A stretch of DNA of 64,000 nt from JABSQH01 sp965230015 (GCA_965230015.1 CBDDKF010000007.1:51142-115141), one strand, 5' to 3'. Numbered from the stretch's first letter, positions 1 to 9,009 are shown. Numbers and translations: made by a program. The notes: generated by a model from the sequence alone, not told the origin.

Positions 1-506
1 AGCGCTGCCGCGCGCATCAGTCCGATTTGCGCGGCCTTTGCAGTGACGTACGCAGTGCGGTGAGGAGGGAGCTTGGTGGTGACCTCGCTGTCGATGTGCA
101 CGATGCGGCCCCAGCCGCGGGCACCCATCAGCGGCGCGACGATGCGGGTGAGGTGCAATGGGGCGCGGGCGAAGAAGGCGAGTTGGTCGTCGACGTCGTC
201 CCAGTTCGTGTCGGCCAAGGCGATGTTCGGTTGCGGCCCCGTGGCGTTGAGCACGACGGCACCGATCGGATTGGCGGCGGAGTCGAGGCCGAGCGCGAGG
301 GCGGTGGTGGCGTGCGGGTCGGTGATGTCGGCGACGGCCGCCGTGGCTGAGCCGCCGGCGTCGGTGATGGCGGCAACGGTTCGCTCTGCTGTGTCCGGGT
401 TGATGTCGTTCACGGCGACGTGCCAACCGTCATCGGCGAGACGGGCGGCGATCGCTGGCCCGAGCCCCGAGCCGGCGCCGGTGACGAGCGCGGTATAGCC
501 GTTCAC
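1..506 (-). CDS. SDR-family short-chain dehydrogenase, C-terminus cut by window edge
   Basis: An NAD(P)-dependent oxidoreductase of the classical short-chain dehydrogenase family. Reading from a GTG at 504-506 the protein begins VNGYTALVTG and shows the dinucleotide-binding TGAGSGLG motif near residues 9-16. An NATG segment follows in place of the usual NNAG, then a Ser in 'HIDSEV' at the catalytic serine position, and YVTAK as the catalytic YxxxK. About 168 residues are present and the usual 240-260-residue fold runs off the window start. The substrate cannot be inferred. The start is the first GTG in frame with a complete Rossmann strand after it. The family is secure, the function is not. 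Confidence 0.85.
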   Translation of the reverse strand, partial: MNGYTALVTGAGSGLGPAIAARLADDGWHVAVNDINPDTAERTVAAITDAGGSATAAVADITDPHATTALALGLDSAANPIGAVVLNATGPQPNIALADTNWDDVDDQLAFFARAPLHLTRIVAPLMGARGWGRIVHIDSEVTTKLPPHRTAYVTAKAAQIGLMRAAA

Positions 507-562
507 GGTGTGACTCGCTGATCGACAGGGTGGGCGGCACGCGGTGTAGTCACATCGGGAAC

Positions 563-1375
563 TCAATCTCGGAAGAAGTAGCGAAGCGCACGGCTCAGGA
601 CGGGCCCGGGCGCCGTGGCGTGAAACTCATCGGCGATCTCGACGCTGGCGATGTCGAGTGTGGGGTCGTTTCTCGAAGAGAGCTGAGCAACGAAGCGGTG
701 CATGTCGGCAACCATGTCGAGGGCAGTCGGCGGAGGTTTCAGGGGATGACCCGCCGGAAGCTTGCTGCCTTCGAGACGGCGTCCGGCGTCGGTCTCGAGG
801 GATCCGATCCCGAAGAACACGCTGGAGCGCAGCTCGTCTCCCATCGCGCGGTCGCGTTCGATATCGAAGATCACCTCGTCGTCCCACCACAACGACGGGC
901 TACTGACGATGTAGCGATCGAACACCGTTGAAACCGTCAGCAACGAATAGGCGCCGAACAGCCCACCGAGCGAGTGGCCGAAGTACGTGCTGGAGCCCGC
1001 CGCCCCCGGGTATCGCGCGGCAAGCCACGGTCGAAGCTCGGTCGAGATGAATGCGAGAAACGCATCGGCGCCGCCTGAACCCGGGAAACGTGAACTCGCC
1101 GTCGGCGTGAGATCACGTTGTCGCGAGTCGACGGTGTCGATGACCGCTGTTGCCCCGGGATACCCGACCCCCACGACGAGTAGGGATGGCACGAGCGCGG
1201 GAATCTGCATCAGCCGAACCGTGTCGACCGTCAGCCCGAACAGACCGTTTCCGTCGGTCACGAGAAGCACTCCGCGTGGGTCGGCTCCACAGTGACCGAC
1301 GAACACCCGGAACGTGTCGCCGACGACGTCGGACCAGAGGTCGTGAACCTCGGTGCCGCCGAGCGCGTGTGCCAT
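563..1375 (-). CDS. Esterase of the enterochelin-esterase/EstD-like alpha/beta hydrolase family
   Basis: Predicted serine esterase of about 270 residues resembling the putative-esterase family (PF00756) that includes IroE/BesA-type siderophore esterases. The nucleophile elbow is GHSLGG in 'YFGHSLGGLFGAY', followed by the family's 'SPSLWWDDEV' segment. A His near the C-terminus ('DEFHATAPGP') is a candidate for the third triad member. The second ATG (1373-1375) is chosen because GGGAG lies about 8-12 bases before it; an ATG seven codons upstream (1396) has no such site. A siderophore-interacting protein gene lies about 1.3 kb away, so ferri-siderophore hydrolysis is a reasonable but unproven role; a generic carboxylesterase is the alternative. 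Confidence 0.8.
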   Translation of the reverse strand: MAHALGGTEVHDLWSDVVGDTFRVFVGHCGADPRGVLLVTDGNGLFGLTVDTVRLMQIPALVPSLLVVGVGYPGATAVIDTVDSRQRDLTPTASSRFPGSGGADAFLAFISTELRPWLAARYPGAAGSSTYFGHSLGGLFGAYSLLTVSTVFDRYIVSSPSLWWDDEVIFDIERDRAMGDELRSSVFFGIGSLETDAGRRLEGSKLPAGHPLKPPPTALDMVADMHRFVAQLSSRNDPTLDIASVEIADEFHATAPGPVLSRALRYFFRD

Positions 1376-1530
1376 GCGTCCAGTCTCCCGCACCATCGAC
1401 GCGGGCGCCGCGATGGCACCTACGTGGATGCCGCGAACAGCTGTAAGTGGAGCGCGCCTCGACCGTCAGGACGGTGGCGACGCATCCGCGGCGCCCGACC
1501 AGCTGGTCGCCCTGCAACCAAAGGACGTTC

Positions 1531-2604
1531 ATGACCCCCGACACCTCCCGCTACCGGCCGGACCTTCGCACTCCAGCGACGCGCCACACAGAAGTGTGGC
1601 TCGCCGCTGCGCTCGCGCTCGTCGTCGCCGCATCGCTCGCGCTGGTTCATGCCTGGTCGGCCTCCGCCGCCCCAGGCGACACCGATACGACCTACAACCC
1701 GACCGCGGGCTGCCGCGTTACCGACACCCGTGATCCCGACCACATCGGACCACGGTCGACCCCGCTCGGTCCCAACGAAACGATGGAAGTAACGATTCAC
1801 GGCAACAACGGTGAGTGCACCGGCGACCTGGCGATTCCGTCGGACGCAACGGGCGTCGCGGCGAACGTCACTGCCGTGGGCGCAACGACGGCCTCGAACC
1901 TCCGCATCTTCCCGGCGGATCTCACCAACGTGCCGTTGCTCTCCAACCTGAATGTGACCGCGGGTGCGCCGCCGACCCCGAACAAGGTCGACGTGCAACT
2001 CTCACCCGACGGGAAGATCAAGGTGTACAACGCGAACGGAAACGTCGACGTGGTGATCGACATCGTCGGGTTCTACACGCCGACGAGCCTGCGTGAACTC
2101 GCCGAGTCGGGTGGCTCAGCCGGACCCGCCGGCCCACAGGGACCGGCTGGCCCCGCCGGACCGGCGGGCATCGTCGAGATGCACCACGGGGTCGGCCCGG
2201 AGGAGAGGTTTGGTGGGTCGACCCCCGCCGACCTCATTCCGTGGGCCAGCAGGGTCGTGATGCAAACCCCCAACGGCAACGAAGCCGCCGCGCACAAGCA
2301 ACTCCAGGGCCCGGCGTCGATCGCCGGTGTGCCATATGCACTGACATCGGTGCGCTACTGCGTCGTGGACTTCCAGCCTGGGGCGTTCGTTACCAGGGTG
2401 CAGGTCCGCGCCTCGACCGACCTCGACTCGGCGGTCCTCAATCTCGACCAGACCGACCGGCCGTCGCCGGGCTGCTACGAGCTGGAGGTGAACGACACTC
2501 AGGCGCGAGACGGCTACATGTTCACCGCGACCGTCGACGGGAACTCGGTGAACGACTCGGTGACGTTCATCAGCATCTCGAGCACCTGGACGCCGCTGAG
2601 CTGA
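1531..2604 (+). CDS. Secreted or membrane-anchored protein with a short collagen-like segment
   Basis: About 357 residues. An N-terminal hydrophobic segment (about residues 22-45, ending 'HAWSASAAPG') looks like a signal peptide or signal anchor. Next comes a beta-rich domain with 'GCRVTDTRD', 'VAANVTAVG', 'LRIFPAD' and 'VDVVIDIVGFYTP', a module I know from many actinobacterial secreted proteins without an assigned function. At about residues 195-210 there is a run of Gly-Pro-Ala/Gln triplets, collagen-like but only about six repeats long. A C-terminal domain of about 140 residues is unrecognised. The ATG is preceded by AAAGGA at a good distance. It sits alone between two minus-strand genes. 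Cell-surface placement is inferred. Confidence 0.75.
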   Translation: MTPDTSRYRPDLRTPATRHTEVWLAAALALVVAASLALVHAWSASAAPGDTDTTYNPTAGCRVTDTRDPDHIGPRSTPLGPNETMEVTIHGNNGECTGDLAIPSDATGVAANVTAVGATTASNLRIFPADLTNVPLLSNLNVTAGAPPTPNKVDVQLSPDGKIKVYNANGNVDVVIDIVGFYTPTSLRELAESGGSAGPAGPQGPAGPAGPAGIVEMHHGVGPEERFGGSTPADLIPWASRVVMQTPNGNEAAAHKQLQGPASIAGVPYALTSVRYCVVDFQPGAFVTRVQVRASTDLDSAVLNLDQTDRPSPGCYELEVNDTQARDGYMFTATVDGNSVNDSVTFISISSTWTPLS

Positions 2605-2701
2605 CGCCCACAACCGACAACTCGACCCGCCTGCTCGAGCGAGTTGTTGGCCCGACCACGGCGACCATCCGGGAGCACCACAGCGCCCGGATGGTCGTCG
2701 G

Positions 2702-3490
2702 TCACGTGGCGGCCCGACCGAGTTTCCAATAGCCGCGAGCCGTCACCGTGTCTCGGGCCCGGCCGCGTTCGTCGAACAGATGCTTGCGGATCCGCTGGAC
2801 CGCAGCGGCCTCACCAGCAACCCAGACCGCGTCGGGCAACTCGGCGACCGCGACGACGGCAGCGACCATCGAGTCGCCTGGCGCGCCGTCGGCAACGGCA
2901 TCGTGCCAGGTCACGTTGGCGTTCGGGTGGGTGGGGAGGTCGATGCGGGCATCGACGCTGCGGACCTCGGCGTGCACGTCGACGGTGTGGTCAGCGGGAA
3001 GCGCTTCGAGCAACTGGCCGATGGCGGGTAACGCCGACTCGTCGCCAACGAGCAGCGACGACGTAGCATCGGCGCGCAGCCGCTCGCTGCGGCCGGGGCC
3101 AGAGATCGCCACCTCGTCGCCGACGACGGCACGTCGAGCCCAGCCGGTTGCCGCACCGTGATCGTGGAGCACCACGTCGAGGGTGAGCGCCGATCGACTG
3201 GCATCGAAGTAGCGCGGCGTGAAGGTGCGGATCGGGGCGCGACGACCGTCGGGCAGCTCGAATTGGTTTCCCGTCCACGTCGGCATGACGAGCTCGTCGC
3301 CGCCGTCCGGCGGCAGCAGCAGGCGCACGCTCGAGGCCGGCGACTCGATGGCGAACCCGGCGAGCTCTTCGCCGACGAGGACCACACGCAACATGTGCGG
3401 GCTGAGGTGTTCAGTCGACTCGACCCGTACGCGCCGGAACGATGGGGGCTCACGGCGAGTGCGGATCGGTGGGTCGTCGTTCGCGGACAC
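2702..3490 (-). CDS. Siderophore-interacting protein (FAD-dependent ferric-siderophore reductase family)
   Basis: 262 residues, the usual length for the SIP/ViuB family, which reduces ferric siderophores in the cytoplasm using FAD and NAD(P)H. The N-terminal FAD-binding barrel shows 'HLSPHMLRVVLVG' and 'IRTFTPRYFD', where RxYTxR is the usual family motif and RTFTPR stands here. It continues through 'LDVVLHDHGAATGWA', equivalent to the conserved H-G-PA-WA region. The C-terminal NAD-binding half has 'LLVGDESALPAI' and ends 'ARGYWKLGRAA', matching the GYW/YWR ending typical of the family. The nearby esterase gene would fit iron release from a siderophore, but no uptake genes are present. Confidence 0.88.
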   Translation of the reverse strand: MSANDDPPIRTRREPPSFRRVRVESTEHLSPHMLRVVLVGEELAGFAIESPASSVRLLLPPDGGDELVMPTWTGNQFELPDGRRAPIRTFTPRYFDASRSALTLDVVLHDHGAATGWARRAVVGDEVAISGPGRSERLRADATSSLLVGDESALPAIGQLLEALPADHTVDVHAEVRSVDARIDLPTHPNANVTWHDAVADGAPGDSMVAAVVAVAELPDAVWVAGEAAAVQRIRKHLFDERGRARDTVTARGYWKLGRAAT

Positions 3491-3511
3491 GCGACCACTG
3501 TGCCATGCCGG

Positions 3512-4309
3512 TCAGCTGTGTGGCACGGGCGATCGGTCGAGGAACGCGTTGATGAGGGCCGCGAGACGACGCGGTTCCTGAGCCATGAAGGCATGGCCGC
3601 AGCCGTCGAACAGCGCAGTCCAGGCGTGCGCCGACTGCGTCGCCAGCGCGCTGACGTTGGCCGACGGGATGACCACGTCCTCAGCACCAGCCGCGAGCAG
3701 CACCGGCACGTCGGTGGCACCGAGCGGGCGCACTCCTCGTTCGGCATACCACGCGGCCATCGCATCCTCCTGGGCGCGCACCACGTCCAGGTCGATCGCT
3801 GCCTGAGCGGCGGCCACCACGTCGCCGAACCGCTCGACGATGGTCGTGGCGAGCGGCGGCGGGAAGAGCACGTCGATCAAGCGCTCCGCCCGGGCCGCAG
3901 GTGATCCGGAGTGGTCGTACAACTGACGACTCACGTCCGGTGAGCGCTGCACCGCAAGGTCACCACCGGGATCGGTCGACAACAACACGAGCGCTGACAC
4001 GCACTGCGGTGCGTCGGCGGCGAGTTGTTGGGCGATGAACCCGCCCATCGACCAACCGAGCACGGGGCACGGCCCGCCCGAGAGACGCTCGACCACGCGC
4101 CGAACATCCTCAGCCATCGACGCGATCGACGCAGCCGCCGACGAGGGTGGCGATGCCCCCATCCCGGCATTGTCGATGCGTACCACCGTCGACTGGGCGG
4201 CGAGCGCCTCGAGGAACACCGGGTCCCAGTCGGCCGCGGTCGCTCCGTAGCCGTTGATCATCACCAACTCGGGCCCGGTTCCTTCACGCGTCCACGACAG
4301 CTCGGTCAC
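3512..4309 (-). CDS. Alpha/beta hydrolase
   Basis: About 265 residues from a GTG start reading VTELSWTREG. It has the hydrolase fold with oxyanion region 'INGYGATAADWD', nucleophile elbow GWSMGG (Ser in 'LGWSMGGFIAQQLA'), an acid-position Asp in 'AAGAEDVVIPS', and the terminal His in 'DGCGHAFMAQEP'. The substrate is unknown. An ATG 22 codons upstream (4373-4375) is possible but would place the start inside the divergent aldolase gene's beginning, so the GTG is preferred. It lies head-to-head with the DSD1-family gene, sharing a very short divergent region. Confidence 0.8.
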   Translation of the reverse strand: MTELSWTREGTGPELVMINGYGATAADWDPVFLEALAAQSTVVRIDNAGMGASPPSSAAASIASMAEDVRRVVERLSGGPCPVLGWSMGGFIAQQLAADAPQCVSALVLLSTDPGGDLAVQRSPDVSRQLYDHSGSPAARAERLIDVLFPPPLATTIVERFGDVVAAAQAAIDLDVVRAQEDAMAAWYAERGVRPLGATDVPVLLAAGAEDVVIPSANVSALATQSAHAWTALFDGCGHAFMAQEPRRLAALINAFLDRSPVPHS

Positions 4310-4369
4310 GCCGACGACGGTAGACGTCACGTCTGCCGCCGTGCGCCTGGGCGGGTCGGTCGCGTCGTG

Positions 4370-5414
4370 GTGCATACTTGGCGCTTGGATTCGTCGGTGC
4401 TCAGCGTGGGCAACCTCCCCGCTACGCGTGCCGATCTCCCCACGCCGGCGTTGATCGTCGAAGCCTCCATCTTCGACGCCAACGTGCGCGCCATGGCCGA
4501 CGCCTTGCCAGGTCGGCGTCTTCGACCCCACGTCAAGGCGTTCAAGTCGACCGAGCTGGCTCGGCGACTCGAGGCGGCGGGCCACGAGAGCTTCTGCGCA
4601 GCCACGGTGCGCGAGATCGAGGGCATGATGGCTGCGGGCGTCGGTGACGACCTGCTGTTGGCCAACGAGGTCCGCGACTACTCACGGCTCGGCGCGTTGG
4701 TCGCATCGGGGGCCGACATCACGGTGGCAGTCGATTCGGTCGAATTGATCGATGCCGTGGTGCGCGGTGGAGTGCGCCGCGTGCTCGTCGATGTCGACGT
4801 GGGCCTGGCGCGGTGCGGCTGTCGCCCTGCAGACGCAGGACGCATCGCCGACGAAGCACGTCGACGCGGGCTCGATGTCCGCGGCGTGATGGGATACGAG
4901 GGTCATCTGATGATGGCGGGGGCCGACAAGGCCCGAGCGCGTAGAGGAGTCGATGGCGCTACTGCTCGATGCGCACGACGACGTCGGTGGCGACGTCGTC
5001 TCCGCAGGCGGCACCGGCACGTATGCCGTCAATCGATGGGCCACCGAGATCCAGGCGGGCTCGTACTGCCTGTTGGATGCCGACTACGCCCGACTCGAGT
5101 CGCCATTCGACATCGCGGTGTCGGTGCTGGCGTCGGTGGTCTCCGTCACGCCCGGGTCGAGGGCCGTCGTCGATGCGGGCCTGAAGGCCTTCGGACTCGA
5201 CAAGGGCAGACCTGTGCTGGCTGGCGGCGACATCTTGCGATGCTCCGACGAGCACATCGTGATCGACGATCCCCGCTCGGAGTACCGGCTGGGCGACCGG
5301 GTGCAACTGGTGCCGACTCACCTCGACCCGACCGTTGCGCGCCACGAACGCTTCTGGGTTGTCGACGGGACGGACGTGGTCGACATGTGGCCGATCGACC
5401 TCCGGCACTGGTGA
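4370..5414 (+). pseudogene. DSD1-family PLP enzyme (D-threonine aldolase/D-serine dehydratase-like), frameshifted
   Basis: The product resembles fold-III PLP enzymes that act on D-hydroxy amino acids. The N-terminal barrel has 'LPTPALIVEASIFDANV' and the PLP-lysine segment 'LRPHVKAFKSTELARRL'. The C-terminal domain has 'VDAGLKAFGLDKG', 'DEHIVI' and 'ARHERFWVVDG'. The two halves lie in different frames: frame is lost near 4930-4935, in the stretch encoding 'ADKA', and resumes as 'PERVEESMALLLD', which needs one missing base. The metal-site signature, normally PGHCDPT, reads PTHLDPT: the His is kept and the Cys replaced by Leu. The start may be GTG 4370 or a later TTG/GTG. The TGA overlaps the next ATG by one base. 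Either real decay or a sequence error. Confidence 0.75.
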
Positions 5415-6914
5415 TGTCGCGCCCCCGACGTGTCGCTATCGGCGGACTGAATCAGGAGTCGAACGCGTTCACCCCCGCTGCCATCGACGAGGGACGACTT
5501 CGTTGAGATTCCACCATCGAAGATGCGTCGGGCATTCGACGGTTCGTCGACCGAGATCAGCGGTTTCATCGAGCACGTCGAAGCAGCGGGACACGTCGTC
5601 GAGCCGGTGGGGTTTGCGTGGGCCGAGACCGGCGGTCTGCTGCCCGCCGGCGACGCCGAGGGCTTAGTGAACGACATGGTCGAGGCGATCGCCGACGCGC
5701 AGCCCGACATCGTGCTGCTCGCACTGCACGGGTCGATGGCCGCGCGCGACATCGACGATGTCGAGGGACTTCTGCTCGCCCGCCTCCGGGCGGTCGTCGG
5801 CGATGACGTGGTCGTCGGTGCAACCCTCGACTGGCACGCCACGCTCAGCGCCGAGATGGTCGAGCACGCCGACGTACTCGCCGCATACCGCACCTACCCA
5901 CACATCGACCAGCGACCGCGCGCCCACACCGTGGCACGCATCGCGCTCGCCGCCGCACGCAGCGAGGTTCAGCCCACCGCCGGGTGGTGCCATCCGCCGT
6001 TGCTCATCGCTGGGCCGCAGACCAGCCACGAGGCGGCACCGATGGCCGAGCTCCTCGCCGAGTTCGACGCACTGATAGCTCGCTCGCCAGACGTGATCGA
6101 CTGGAGTCTGTGCCCCGGCTACGCCCGTTGCGACGCACCCCTCGCAGGCGTGCATACCTACGTGCTCACCGATGGCGACACGGCGCGCGCCGACGCCCTT
6201 GCCCGGTCGATGGCCGAGATGACGTGGGACAACCGCCAACGCTTCGCCCCGGACGTGCACCCGGTCGACGATGCGATCGGCGCGCTCCGTGGCGCCCGCG
6301 GCACCGTGGTGTTGTCCGATCAAGGCGACAACCCCGGTGGCGGAGCGTCGGGAGACAGCACCGAACTGCTCGAAGCGCTGTTGGCCGATGTTGCGCAGCA
6401 TCGTGCCGACTACGACGACGCGCACCCAATCGTGATCTGCGGACTCGCTGCGCCCCAGGCGGTTGCCGCCGCAGCCGCAGCCGGGGTCGACTCATCGGTT
6501 GCGCTCGAGGTCGGACCCGACGACGCACAGGTCCGACTCGATGCGCGGGTCGTGCACCTCGGCGATGGCGACTACGTGATGCGGTCGCCGACCCACGACG
6601 GAGTGCGTCGCCGGATCGGTCCCACGGCGACGGTCGCCGTCGGTCCCGTGCAGATCGTGCTGACCTCCACGCGCGTGCAGAACGAGGACGTGCAGATGCT
6701 GGACGCAGCCGGCGTCGACCCGAACTCGGCGCGGGCCCTGATCGTCAAGTCGAACGCCCACTTTCGTGCCGCGTTCGGCCCGTTGGCCGTTCGCATCATC
6801 GACGTCGACACTGCAGGCCTTTCCACCCCACGACTCGAACGGCTCCCGTTCCAACGCATCGAGCGGCCTGCCTATCCGCTGGACGTGGACGTCGAGTGGT
6901 CCGCACGGCCCTGA
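5414..6914 (+). pseudogene. M81-family metallopeptidase (MlrC-like), frameshifted near its N-terminus
   Basis: A homologue of microcystinase C/MlrC (DUF1485 plus MlrC C-terminal domain), a zinc-dependent amidohydrolase family usually found with amino-acid or peptide catabolism genes. The start 'RRVAIGGLNQESNAFTP' is typical. The frame then shifts near 5491-5496, where one extra base fits, and continues as 'DFVEIPPSKM' to the end. Likely metal ligands are in 'VGATLDWHATLS' and 'YRTYPHID'; 'GDNPGGGASGD' and 'MRSPTHDGVR' are family hallmarks, and the total is about 500 residues as expected. The ATG overlaps the upstream TGA (TGATG), so the two genes are translationally coupled and both carry an indel. 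Confidence 0.78.
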
Positions 6915-6969
6915 GCGATCGCCACCGTCAGGCGCCGCCACCGTCACGGCCGCCACGGCGCGCGGAACG

Positions 6970-7596
6970 TCACCGCCGATGGGCGTCGATGAGACGGTCG
7001 AAGTACTCATCGGCCTCGTCGTCGTCGACGTCGACCAGGCCGTGGAGCTCCAGGCTGACCCGACCGTGCCCAGCTGCCCAGAGCCGCATCGCCACGGTGC
7101 GCGGGTCGCCCTCGAGCACTCCCGACTCGCATCCATCACGCACGGCGTCGACCAACGGCTGCATGGTCGACGCCGCGAATCGAAGGCTGTCCCGAGGCGG
7201 GTCGAAGTCGGCGATCGGACGACCGGTCATCAACTTGTAGTGCTCGGGATTGGCGAGCGCGACCCGGCGGTACGCACGGGCGAGGACGCGAATGCGCTCG
7301 ATCGGATCGGCGATGTGCGGCATGGCGTCGAGTTCGTCGGCGAGTCGCTGATATCCCGAGCGGTACATCGCGTCCACCAGACCCGGCTTGCCGCCGAACT
7401 GGGTGTACACCGCCTGCGTTGACGTGTCGGCGAGGTCGGCGATCTTGCGCAGCGACAGCGCGTCGGGGCCCTCGGAGTCGAGGAGTGCGTCTGCGACGCG
7501 CAGCACGCGAGCGCGCATCGATTCCTCGATCGACTCCTCCATCGATTCCGCCATCGATTCTTGGATCGACGACTCGGGGGTGTTGGCCTCGCCCAC
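6970..7596 (-). CDS. TetR-family repressor, divergent from carotenoid oxygenase
   Basis: About 208 residues. The N-terminal helix-turn-helix is 'LSLRKIADLADTSTQAVYTQFGGKPGLV'; a WHG-type ligand-binding C-terminal domain follows, with 'NPEHYKLMTGRP' as its conserved segment. Before the DNA-binding domain is an unusual stretch of Glu-Ser-Met/Ile units encoded by a 12-bp tandem repeat. The GTG at 7594-7596 (VGEANTPESS) is chosen because the only longer reading starts inside the palindromic operator. It almost certainly controls itself and the divergent oxygenase gene through the CATAAC palindromes between them. Confidence 0.82.
   Translation of the reverse strand: MGEANTPESSIQESMAESMEESIEESMRARVLRVADALLDSEGPDALSLRKIADLADTSTQAVYTQFGGKPGLVDAMYRSGYQRLADELDAMPHIADPIERIRVLARAYRRVALANPEHYKLMTGRPIADFDPPRDSLRFAASTMQPLVDAVRDGCESGVLEGDPRTVAMRLWAAGHGRVSLELHGLVDVDDDEADEYFDRLIDAHRR
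7517..7576. repeat. Five tandem 12-bp repeats inside a TetR gene
   Basis: Five imperfect 12-bp units beginning ATCGAT or ATCGAC (for example ATCGATTCCTCG). Read on the minus strand they encode a four-residue periodic stretch (ES-M/I-x) just before the helix-turn-helix. Copy number could vary by slippage without breaking the frame. Confidence 0.8.
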
Positions 7597-7621
7597 GTGA
7601 CGAGCATAGGTGAAACGTTGC

Positions 7622-7658
7622 CATAACACTGTTGCAGAGTCGTCATAACGCTGTTATG
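7622..7658. promoter_or_regulatory. Candidate TetR operator pair (CATAAC-N3-GTTATG)
   Basis: A perfect 15-bp inverted repeat, CATAAC-GCT-GTTATG, lies at 7644-7658. A degenerate copy, CATAAC-ACT-GTTGCA, starts 22 bp upstream at 7622, two helical turns away. Both lie between the divergent TetR and carotenoid-oxygenase genes; the perfect copy ends 9 bases before the oxygenase start codon, so bound repressor would block it. Confidence 0.65.
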
Positions 7659-7667
7659 GTGCCGGCC

Positions 7668-8972
7668 ATGAGCGCTTGGACCCGCGGTACGAAGGCCCCC
7701 GTCACCCAAGAACTCGACGTGGGCGATCTCGTCGTCACCGAGGGCACGTTGCCGCCGATCTCGGGGCGCCTCGTGCGGTTGGGCCCCAACCCGGTCGGGC
7801 CGGTCGACGAGGGCTACCACTGGTTCAGCGGTTCGGGGATGGCCCATGCCGTCGACCTCGATGCCGGTCGCCCCACTCGTTTCGTCAACCGTTGGGTACG
7901 AACTCCCGAGGTGAGCCGTGCGCTCGGCGAGACCCCATCGGTCCCGTCGACCGACCAGGTCGACCTCGCCAACACCAGCGCGATGGTGGTCGCCGGCCAA
8001 CTGCTCGCAATGACGGAGACGTGCGAGCCATTCGTGCTCGACGACGACCTCGCAACCGTGCGCCGTGAGGACTTCGGCGCCGGCGTCACGGAGTTCACCG
8101 CCCACCCCCACACCGACCCTGCGACCGGTGAGGTGTTCGCCATCGGCTACGGCGGCAACGACGAGCCCGCCTGCACCGTGTACCGGATCGGGAGCGACGG
8201 CGTCCTCCTCAGCCAGCGACGAGTCGATCTGCTCGGACCCCGGTCGATCCACGATGTCGCCGTCACCGAGCGGCACGTAGTGGTGTGGGATCTCCCGCTC
8301 GAGTACGCCGACGACGACCCGGCGCTGTTTCCGTATGCGTGGAATCGCGACGGCGCGGCGCGCGTCGGACTGCTCGACCGTGCCGACCTGAGCGCGCCGG
8401 TTCGCTGGTTCGACATCGATCCATGCTGGGTGTTCCATCCGCTCAACGCGTACGACACCGACCGTGGCGTCGTCGTCGACGTCGTGCAGTTCGAGCGGAT
8501 CTTCGACGTCGTTCGCACCGGCCCCGGCGATCCGTATCCGCCGCAGCTCTGGCGTTGGGAGCTTGACGAGTCGAATGCCTCCGCACGGCAGACGCTGATC
8601 GACGAACGGATCCAGGAGTTCCCGAGGCTCGACGATCGCCGGTGGGGCCGTCCCTACCGGTATGGCTACACGATCGAGTTGATGTCGGCTGCCGGCGCGC
8701 CATCGCTGGTCGCCCACGACACTTGCGGCGGCGAGACGCAGTCGTGGTCGAGCGCGCCCGGACGCTCGCTGTCCGAAGCGATCTTCGTGCCCGACTCGGC
8801 CACCGCCGGCGAGAACGAAGGGTGGTTGCTGGCGATCGACTCCGACACCGAACACAGCGACCTCGTTGTCTTCGACGCGACCGAAATCGCCGCCGGACCA
8901 GTCGGGCGTGTGCGACTCCCGCAGCGGATCCCCGACGGGTTCCACGGCGACTGGATTCCGTCGCCGTCGTGA
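7668..8972 (+). CDS. Carotenoid oxygenase (RPE65/CCD family)
   Basis: 434 residues. A non-haem iron enzyme family that cleaves carotenoid, stilbenoid or retinal-type double bonds with O2. The four histidine iron ligands are visible in 'TAHPHTDP', 'RSIHDVAVT', 'WVFHPLNAYD' and, near the end, 'PDGFHGDW'. Early family motifs 'LVRLGPNP' and 'WFSGSGMAHAV' are also present (GDGM is commoner). The ATG at 7668 follows the operator; longer readings would overlap it. Repression by the divergent TetR suggests induction by an apocarotenoid or aromatic ligand, which is inference. No carotenoid biosynthesis genes are in the window. Confidence 0.9.
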   Translation: MSAWTRGTKAPVTQELDVGDLVVTEGTLPPISGRLVRLGPNPVGPVDEGYHWFSGSGMAHAVDLDAGRPTRFVNRWVRTPEVSRALGETPSVPSTDQVDLANTSAMVVAGQLLAMTETCEPFVLDDDLATVRREDFGAGVTEFTAHPHTDPATGEVFAIGYGGNDEPACTVYRIGSDGVLLSQRRVDLLGPRSIHDVAVTERHVVVWDLPLEYADDDPALFPYAWNRDGAARVGLLDRADLSAPVRWFDIDPCWVFHPLNAYDTDRGVVVDVVQFERIFDVVRTGPGDPYPPQLWRWELDESNASARQTLIDERIQEFPRLDDRRWGRPYRYGYTIELMSAAGAPSLVAHDTCGGETQSWSSAPGRSLSEAIFVPDSATAGENEGWLLAIDSDTEHSDLVVFDATEIAAGPVGRVRLPQRIPDGFHGDWIPSPS

Positions 8973-8999
8973 GCGCCGCGGCCAGCGCCGCCACGCTCA
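8970..8999. terminator. Possible hairpin between convergent genes
   Basis: TGAGCG at 8970-8975 pairs with CGCTCA at 8994-8999, with an inner GGC/GCC pair. It overlaps the stop of the carotenoid oxygenase and faces the end of the MMPL gene. There is no U-tract, so it is only a weak candidate. Confidence 0.35.
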
Positions 9000-9009
9000 G
9001 GCGACCATG

